Assembly: GCA_016292455.1 (NCBI GenBank)
Contig: JAEDIL010000100.1
Span: forward strand, 1-5,808
Reading direction: 5' to 3'
DNA: 5,808 nucleotides
Source of the DNA: Clostridiaceae bacterium
GTDB lineage: Bacteria > Bacillota > Clostridia > Oscillospirales > Acutalibacteraceae
The notes beneath the pieces were generated by a model. The model saw nothing but the letters and a program-made list of their open reading frames with translations. It was not told the DNA's origin and made no database searches. This document shows, piece by piece, positions 1-3,444 of this stretch (its first letter is position 1; the number at the start of each line of letters is the position of its first letter). Made by a program: the position numbers and the translations under genes.

Positions 1-64
1 GTACTGGATTTTTATACGCTTTCAGTAAAGTGTTCAGTCATCGGACTTAACGACTGCTGCTGAT
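1..64. other. Short stretch downstream of the DUF4153 operon, no gene seen
   Basis: These bases follow the stop codon of the minus-strand membrane protein gene. I see no coding sequence. A weak 5-bp inverted repeat (CAGTC at 35-39, GACTG at 52-56) is present, but no T-tract follows it on the minus strand. It does not qualify as a convincing intrinsic terminator, which may lie beyond the window edge. Confidence 0.5.
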
Positions 65-1810
65 TCAGAAACATTCTTCAATGATTTCGATTTCTGCGTT
101 TGCGGCTTTCAGTGCTTTTGCAGCGTCGCCGAAGAGGGTGTTTGAGCTTTCGTACATTGTTATCTTCCCGTCTTTATACTGCATCGGCTGCATCTGCCAG
201 AATGAGGATGTTGAAGAAACAACATAGTATTGCATGCTGTATTTCGCGTCTTTTGAAAGGCCGGTCTCGCTCTTGGCAATTTTCAGAACACTCTCAAATG
301 CACTGAGCTGAAAGCCGTCCGTAATATCTCTGACACTTTCGGCGTGAAGCTCTCCGCTCAGATATTTTTCGGTGTTATATTCGGCAATGATTCTGTCAAC
401 ACCAACAAGACTGAGCGCAGTTACCGCTATGCATACCGCGGCGGTGATGACGCGCATATACGGGAACTCTTTTTTGATGAGTCTGACCGCAACGCAAAGG
501 AAAGCGATAATCATCACAATATCGAAAACAAAAACATATATGCGTCTGTGGGTCAATCCCATTTCGCTCATATAAAGAACGATTTTTGAAATTGAAACGG
601 CAGAAAGAAGAATGTTGAAGAAGCAAAGGAAAAGGTCAAATGCTTTTATTACTGTTTTGAAGCTGCCGTTTTCGTTCCTGCGGCTGAAAAGTACCGTGAG
701 GGCAATGAGCACAAGGTTGACCGTTGCAACGCCGGCAAGTTCAAAAAAGCCTCTTCTCGCGTATTCCGAAATGCTGAGGTTGACTCCTTTTGGCAGTGTT
801 CCGCCGAAAGCCGAGAAAATATAAACCGACTGGGAAAGAAGATAAATCACATACAAAAGGCAGATTACGCCGAGAAAGCCTGAAAAAAGAGCCGGTGAGC
901 CGACGCGCAGCTTTGCGTACTTTTTGCTTGTGTCCTTGTTTTCCTCGTCAGCAACTCCGTGTCTGAAGGAGAACATGACAGAGAAAATATAGGGCGCGAT
1001 GAAAAGGGTCGGAACAAGAACAAAAATGTAATCTTCAAAGAAACGTGAAAAAGCTTCTTGGCTGAAAAACACGTTAAGAAACCTGTGTATTGATTCTTCA
1101 ATCGAACCGGCGATGCTTTCAAAAGCCGCGTCGCTTTTGACAAGCAGGGGAAAGACAACGAGGAGAACCGGAACGGCGCAAAGAATTCCGATCATTGCTG
1201 CGGAGTATTTTTTGCGTGGCTTTCTTTTCTTTGGGGCGCTGCTTTCTTTTTTATCGAGTCTTGTGTGATGCATGCTTGTATAGGGGAGGAAGAAATGTTT
1301 GAGAGGAAGAAGGAACTCCGTTTTCAGAATATCAAGGAAAAAGAAGTAGCTTCCTCTTTTGTGTCGGTTGGCTCCCGTGAGTGCAAGACAATATGAGCCG
1401 GAAAGGTAAATCAGAAGAATTATTGCCCAGAAATTGAACTCGTCGGGATTGTCGCGCAAGGCAAGTGAAAAGGAAAGTGCAACGCAAAGCACACCCGAAA
1501 ACGCCGCCTGAGCGTTGAATCGCTTCTGTTTTACTGTGATGAATGTTGTTGCAAGAGCAAAAATCCCGATATATGCGGCACAGAGTTTCCATGATATGTC
1601 GGCAAGCAGGTTTCTGACAAAGAAGAACGTCAGAAAGAAGTTCAGCACCATAGCAAGCTTGTCAAAGCCGCTTGTCTTGATTCTGCGGCTTAAACTTGCG
1701 CCGCGTATTGCAGAGGGCTTTGTTCCGGAATCGGCGGCGTACGAAAAAGCGGAAAAGCCGTTTTGCTGTTCGTTGTGAGCGTTGCTGTCGGTAAAGCTGT
1801 TGTTATCCAT
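65..1810 (-). CDS. DUF4153/DUF4173-family polytopic membrane protein
   Basis: The product is a 581-residue integral membrane protein of unknown biochemical function. After a hydrophilic Ser/Asn-rich N-terminus (about 1-48) come roughly a dozen hydrophobic segments near 50-70, 76-93, 103-118, 126-144, 155-174, 204-224, 260-281, 306-327, 355-375, 389-413, 423-444 and 453-471. A strongly basic linker (KKRKPRKK, 194-201) splits them into two groups. The hydrophilic tail runs from about 472 to 581. The stretch SAFGG...SEYARRGFFEL (333-358), the GLTHRRIY segment (418-425) and DRIIAEYN (472-479) resemble conserved positions I associate with DUF4173/DUF4153 proteins; this is family recall, not a search. 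The ATG at 1810 lies 2 bp after the regulator gene's TAA, and its GAGGTG-type ribosome binding site lies inside the end of that gene, so translation is probably coupled. It is the last gene of the operon. A membrane sensor or envelope role is speculation. Confidence 0.8.
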   Translation of the reverse strand: MDNNSFTDSNAHNEQQNGFSAFSYAADSGTKPSAIRGASLSRRIKTSGFDKLAMVLNFFLTFFFVRNLLADISWKLCAAYIGIFALATTFITVKQKRFNAQAAFSGVLCVALSFSLALRDNPDEFNFWAIILLIYLSGSYCLALTGANRHKRGSYFFFLDILKTEFLLPLKHFFLPYTSMHHTRLDKKESSAPKKRKPRKKYSAAMIGILCAVPVLLVVFPLLVKSDAAFESIAGSIEESIHRFLNVFFSQEAFSRFFEDYIFVLVPTLFIAPYIFSVMFSFRHGVADEENKDTSKKYAKLRVGSPALFSGFLGVICLLYVIYLLSQSVYIFSAFGGTLPKGVNLSISEYARRGFFELAGVATVNLVLIALTVLFSRRNENGSFKTVIKAFDLFLCFFNILLSAVSISKIVLYMSEMGLTHRRIYVFVFDIVMIIAFLCVAVRLIKKEFPYMRVITAAVCIAVTALSLVGVDRIIAEYNTEKYLSGELHAESVRDITDGFQLSAFESVLKIAKSETGLSKDAKYSMQYYVVSSTSSFWQMQPMQYKDGKITMYESSNTLFGDAAKALKAANAEIEIIEECF

Positions 1811-1812
1811 AA

Positions 1813-2025
1813 TTACACCTCATCAGCTATAAATTCAAGAATGTCTCCGGGCTGACAGTCAAGTGCGCTGCAGATGCTGTCTAAGGTTGAAAAGCGGATT
1901 GCTTTTGCCTTGCCTGTTTTGAGAATTGAAAGGTTTGCCTGAGTGATGCCGATTTTTTCGGCAAGCTCACCGGAAGAGATTTTTCTCTTTGCCATCATAA
2001 CGTCAAGATTAACAATGATTGCCAT
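1813..2025 (-). CDS. XRE/Cro-CI family transcriptional regulator, YozG-like
   Basis: This 70-residue protein is essentially a lone helix-turn-helix domain. SGELAEKI (18-25) is the first helix of the motif, followed by the turn GIT and the recognition helix QANLSILK (29-36). STLDSICSAL and the closing DCQPGDILEF (46-65) are typical of small YozG-like regulators in the Cro/CI family. There is no sensor or dimerisation domain, so any signal probably comes from a partner protein. The ATG at 2025 has a GGAGGAG ribosome binding site (2031-2037) five bases upstream, directly abutting the stop codon of the DUF2975 gene, with only 12 bp between the genes. Small XRE regulators beside DUF2975 genes are a recurring pair in Firmicutes (B. 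subtilis yozG/yoaS). By analogy it may repress its own operon, with the inverted repeat at 2527-2549 as candidate operator. That last point is inference. Confidence 0.9.
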   Translation of the reverse strand: MAIIVNLDVMMAKRKISSGELAEKIGITQANLSILKTGKAKAIRFSTLDSICSALDCQPGDILEFIADEV

Positions 2026-2037
2026 GAAAACTCCTCC

Positions 2038-2478
2038 TCATATTGTCAGCTCATTTTCGTCTTTCAGCTTTGTTGCCGCTGCCATGACGTTTTTCAGAAC
2101 GCGCAGAATGAGCATCATGAATGTTGCACCGAGCGAAAAGATGAAAAACGGAACATACAGAAAGCCCGAAATCAGGCAGGCGAGCGCAACGAAAGCGCAG
2201 CACCAGGAAAGAACGCGAAGGTATAAAACGTTTTTCTGAATGAAAACGTCTTCGCCGATAATGTTTTTCAAAAGCCGCTCAATGCAGTAAAGCGCACACC
2301 ACGCGGCAGGGCAGCAGATATAGAATGTGACAAGAATGATTTTAACGGTAGCTTCATAGCCGGCTTTGAAGAACCACTTCAAAAGCATATCTGAAAAAAT
2401 CATAAGCACCAGAAGCAGAAAAGCGAAAACCCAGGTTATCACCCTTGTCAGTTTTGCGGATGAATGAGAAGTATACAT
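2038..2478 (-). CDS. DUF2975-family membrane protein, YoaS-like
   Basis: The 146-residue product has four predicted membrane helices, near 13-36, 44-66, 92-108 and 109-127, with short hydrophilic ends. The loop plus helix start at 75-94 (GEDVFIQKNV, then LRVLSWCC) matches the pattern I recall as the DUF2975 signature. The start is set at the ATG at 2476-2478 because AAAAGGAGG (2487-2495) lies 8 bases upstream. An in-frame ATG at 2514 would add 12 residues, but it overlaps the -10 region and has no ribosome binding site. It is the first gene of a three-gene operon with the XRE regulator and the large DUF4153-type protein. Its function is unknown. Proteins of this type paired with a bare HTH protein may act as membrane partners that tune the regulator, but nothing in the sequence proves this. 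Confidence 0.87.
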   Translation of the reverse strand: MYTSHSSAKLTRVITWVFAFLLLVLMIFSDMLLKWFFKAGYEATVKIILVTFYICCPAAWCALYCIERLLKNIIGEDVFIQKNVLYLRVLSWCCAFVALACLISGFLYVPFFIFSLGATFMMLILRVLKNVMAAATKLKDENELTI

Positions 2479-2486
2479 TGAAATTG

Positions 2487-2495
2487 CCTCCTTTT
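2487..2495 (-). promoter_or_regulatory. Ribosome binding site that fixes the DUF2975 start
   Basis: On the minus strand this reads AAAAGGAGG, a near-perfect Shine-Dalgarno sequence 8 bases before the ATG at 2478. It decides between the two in-frame ATG codons of the gene in favour of the downstream one. Confidence 0.85.
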
Positions 2496-2514
2496 CTTTT
2501 CGTTTTTCGAGCAT

Positions 2515-2543
2515 ACAATATCACGCTTTTTATTGTTTGTCAA
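2515..2543 (-). promoter_or_regulatory. Sigma-A-type promoter of the DUF2975-XRE-DUF4153 operon
   Basis: On the minus strand a perfect -35 box TTGACA (2543-2538) is followed by a 17-base spacer and a -10 box TATTGT (2520-2515; four of six match TATAAT). Transcription would start near 2508, leaving a leader of about 30 bases containing the AAAAGGAGG ribosome binding site. The region upstream (2544-2591) is very rich in A on this strand and could act as an UP element. An inverted repeat covers the -35 box. Confidence 0.75.
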
Positions 2544-2549
2544 TAAAAA
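2527..2549. promoter_or_regulatory. Inverted repeat over the -35 box, candidate operator
   Basis: TTTTTATTG (2527-2535) and CAATAAAAA (2541-2549) form a perfect 9-bp inverted repeat around a 5-base centre (TTTGT). It contains the whole -35 box at 2538-2543 and part of the spacer. A dimeric protein bound here would block RNA polymerase. The nearest candidate is the XRE regulator encoded by the second gene of the operon. The repeat is seen directly; its role as operator is inference. Confidence 0.5.
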
Positions 2550-2591
2550 ATTACTGTTTTTTACTATATTTTTTCTGTTTTTTGATTTTTT
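2545..2591. repeat. Phased A/T-tracts with a 21-bp-spaced CTGTTTTTT direct repeat
   Basis: Five homopolymer hexamers lie in 47 bp: A6 at 2545-2550 and T6 at 2557-2562, 2569-2574, 2578-2583 and 2586-2591. Centre spacings are 12, 12, 9 and 8 bp, averaging near one helical turn, an arrangement expected to bend DNA. CTGTTTTTT occurs at 2554-2562 and again at 2575-2583, 21 bp apart, so both copies face the same side of the helix. The element lies between the two divergent promoters. Confidence 0.6.
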
Positions 2592-2609
2592 CATTTAAAA
2601 TATTCTGTA

Positions 2610-2636
2610 ACGTGAACAAAATTCGGAGCATAGAAT
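2610..2636 (+). promoter_or_regulatory. Candidate mother-cell sporulation promoter for cotJ
   Basis: CATAGAAT (2629-2636) matches seven of eight bases of the sigma-E -10 consensus CATACAAT. An AC at 2610-2611 lies 17 bases upstream, fitting the related sigma-K pattern AC-N17-CATA-N3-T. The -35 side is a poor match to sigma-E. Known cotJ operons are transcribed in the mother cell under sigma-E (B. subtilis), so such a promoter is expected here. Transcription would start near 2643. Which of the two factors acts cannot be decided from the sequence. Confidence 0.45.
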
Positions 2637-2645
2637 GGCAATGCA

Positions 2646-2693
2646 AGGAGCGTAGCTCCTAATGCGAAACCGCCGGAAAAACCGGCAAAGGAG
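2646..2693 (+). promoter_or_regulatory. Structured cotJ leader with two hairpins before the ribosome binding site
   Basis: Hairpin 1 pairs AGGAGC (2646-2651) with GCTCCT (2655-2660) around GTA. Hairpin 2 pairs GCCGG (2672-2676) with CCGGC (2682-2686) around five A residues and ends directly before the ribosome binding site AAAGGAG (2687-2693). The CTCCT arm of hairpin 1 is also complementary to AGGAG in the true ribosome binding site (2689-2693), so two mutually exclusive pairings are possible. The pairings are visible; a regulatory role is inference. Confidence 0.45.
2687..2693 (+). promoter_or_regulatory. Ribosome binding site that fixes the TTG start of cotJA
   Basis: AAAGGAG sits 8 bases before TTG at 2702. 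The alternative in-frame GTG at 2693 overlaps this site and cannot be the start, so TTG is preferred. Confidence 0.75.
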
Positions 2694-2701
2694 TGATACC
2701 A

Positions 2702-2938
2702 TTGAGTAATTACAGAACTTATGGTTATCAGTGCCAGCCCATGTATGAACGGCAACGTGCCTGCGCAAACAACTGCTGTCCGAGCGGACCCTCGGCGTTC
2801 CCGAAAACAGTTGCGGTTGCAATGGCTTATGTCCCGTTTCAGGAGTGTAATGACGTTTATCCGTGTGAAAAAGCGCTTTGCGTCGGAACCGTCTTTCCTG
2901 TCCTCGATAAGCCGTTCCTTGCGGGGTGTTGCAGATGA
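2702..2938 (+). CDS. cotJA: Spore coat-associated protein CotJA
   Basis: This 78-residue protein is a component of the inner spore coat layers, made in the mother cell during sporulation. The C-terminal core AMAYVPFQECNDVYPCEKAL followed by GTVFPVLDKPF (40-72) is the recognisable CotJA signature, and the length fits the family (about 80 residues). The N-terminus is Tyr/Cys-rich, and the protein carries nine cysteines (residues 11, 21, 25, 26, 49, 55, 60, 76 and 77), which suggests disulfide cross-linking in the coat. The start is a TTG at 2702, chosen for its spacing from AAAGGAG. The stop TGA overlaps the cotJB ATG (ATGA at 2935-2938), so the two genes are translationally coupled. In complete operons CotJA assembles together with CotJC; here cotJC is broken. 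Confidence 0.93.
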   Translation: MSNYRTYGYQCQPMYERQRACANNCCPSGPSAFPKTVAVAMAYVPFQECNDVYPCEKALCVGTVFPVLDKPFLAGCCR

Positions 2939-3186
2939 CCGCTGACAAAACCAACCTCAAATTCAGACTCAAAGCAATCCGTTTTTCAATGTGGGATCTT
3001 CATTTGTATCTCGATACTCATCCCTGCGACGAAACGGCAGCCGAGCTTCTTGAAAACTATCGGGAAAAATACTGCTGCATCAAAGAGGAATATGAAAAAG
3101 CCTACGGTCCGCTTACGCACGAATGCTGCTGCGGCGAATGCTGGCTCAAAGGACCATGGCCTTGGGAAAGAGAGTGTGATTGTTAA
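2935..3186 (+). CDS. cotJB: Spore coat protein CotJB
   Basis: The 83-residue product shows the CotJB pattern: a helical N-terminal half with AIRFSMWDLHLYLDTHP (14-30) and AAELLENYREKY (35-46), then YGPLT (57-61) and the aromatic end WLKGPWPWE (70-78). Length is close to the usual 80-90 residues. It has nine cysteines, four of them in ECCCGECW (63-70) and two in the last three residues. The ATG at 2935 overlaps the cotJA stop; a GTG at 2926 in the same frame is less likely because it falls inside the weak ribosome-binding-like GGGGTG (2923-2928). The stop TAA at 3184-3186 shares one base with the start of the cotJC remnant. The role is structural, in the spore coat, by homology. Confidence 0.93.
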   Translation: MTADKTNLKFRLKAIRFSMWDLHLYLDTHPCDETAAELLENYREKYCCIKEEYEKAYGPLTHECCCGECWLKGPWPWERECDC

Positions 3187-3320
3187 TGTGGCAATATGAA
3201 AAAACGCTTCAATATCCGGTTAATATTAAAAACCCGAATCCTACCTATGCAAAAATTATAATGTCACAGTATGGGGGTGCTGATTGCAAACAGATATATA
3301 GCAAGAACACACGTTTATGA
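3186..3320 (+). pseudogene. cotJC: Truncated cotJC (manganese-catalase-like spore coat protein), N-terminal remnant
   Basis: The frame opens with ATG overlapping the last base of the cotJB stop, as expected for cotJC. It encodes MWQYEKTLQYPVNIKNPNPT, then YAKIIMSQYGGAD, which matches the conserved CotJC N-terminus over about 33 residues. After D33 (codon ending at 3284) the family normally continues with GEL, whose Glu is probably the first metal ligand. Here the sequence changes to eleven unrelated residues (CKQIYSKNTRL) and a TGA. The product would be 44 residues against about 190 for full CotJC and would lack the four-helix catalase core and every metal ligand. The other two plus frames beyond 3284 do not restore the family sequence, so this is loss of the 3' part by deletion or recombination (or a misassembly) rather than a simple frameshift. 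The start and operon position are intact, suggesting recent decay. Confidence 0.85.
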
Positions 3321-3326
3321 ATACAT

Positions 3327-3394
3327 AAAAAAGCTATAATCCGCTTGCGCAAAGGATTTTTTCCTTGAACTCGTGAATTATAGCTTTCTTTTTT
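3327..3394. terminator. Bidirectional intrinsic terminator between cotJ and the beta-helix gene
   Basis: AAAGCTATAAT (3330-3340) pairs perfectly with ATTATAGCTTT (3377-3387), an 11-bp stem. On the plus strand it is followed by a T-run (3389-3395). On the minus strand the left arm continues into T6 (complement of 3327-3332). It can thus stop both the cotJ transcript and the convergent beta-helix transcript. The 36-base loop is long and holds smaller alternatives: AATCC (3338-3342) with GGATT (3354-3358), AAGGA (3352-3356) with TCCTT (3362-3366), and the palindrome TTGCGCAA (3345-3352). The segment between the cotJC remnant and this stem (3321-3326) holds nothing else. Confidence 0.7.
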
Positions 3395-3444
3395 TCTTTA
3401 CTTTTTGCTCTGTGCCGAATCAGAAAGAGCTCTTATCCTCAAAT

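Noticed and set aside
865..1158. Minus-strand 97-codon frame overlapping the DUF4153-type gene in another frame
   Set aside because: It lies wholly inside a long, recognisable membrane protein gene and is a shadow frame. The same applies to the 1332-1592 and 396-626 frames.
1943..2239. 98-codon plus-strand frame opposite the regulator and DUF2975 genes
   Set aside because: It is antisense to two genes with good ribosome binding sites, coupling and family matches, and has no independent evidence.
2693..2704. GTG at 2693 as the start of cotJA
   Set aside because: The GTG overlaps the AAAGGAG ribosome binding site. The TTG at 2702 has the correct 8-base spacing.
2595..2972. 125-codon minus-strand open frame across the cotJ leader, cotJA and the start of cotJB
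   Set aside because: It opposes two well-recognised genes, and its translation is Arg-rich with no family resemblance.
3284..3340. Simple frameshift explaining the loss of cotJC
   Set aside because: Both other plus frames were read past the break and neither gives the expected GELAASLRY-like sequence. The missing part is absent, not merely out of frame.
3327..3394. Small transposon-like element with terminal inverted repeats
   Set aside because: The 11-bp inverted arms flanked by T-runs on both strands between convergent genes are better explained as a bidirectional terminator. No target-site duplication is visible.
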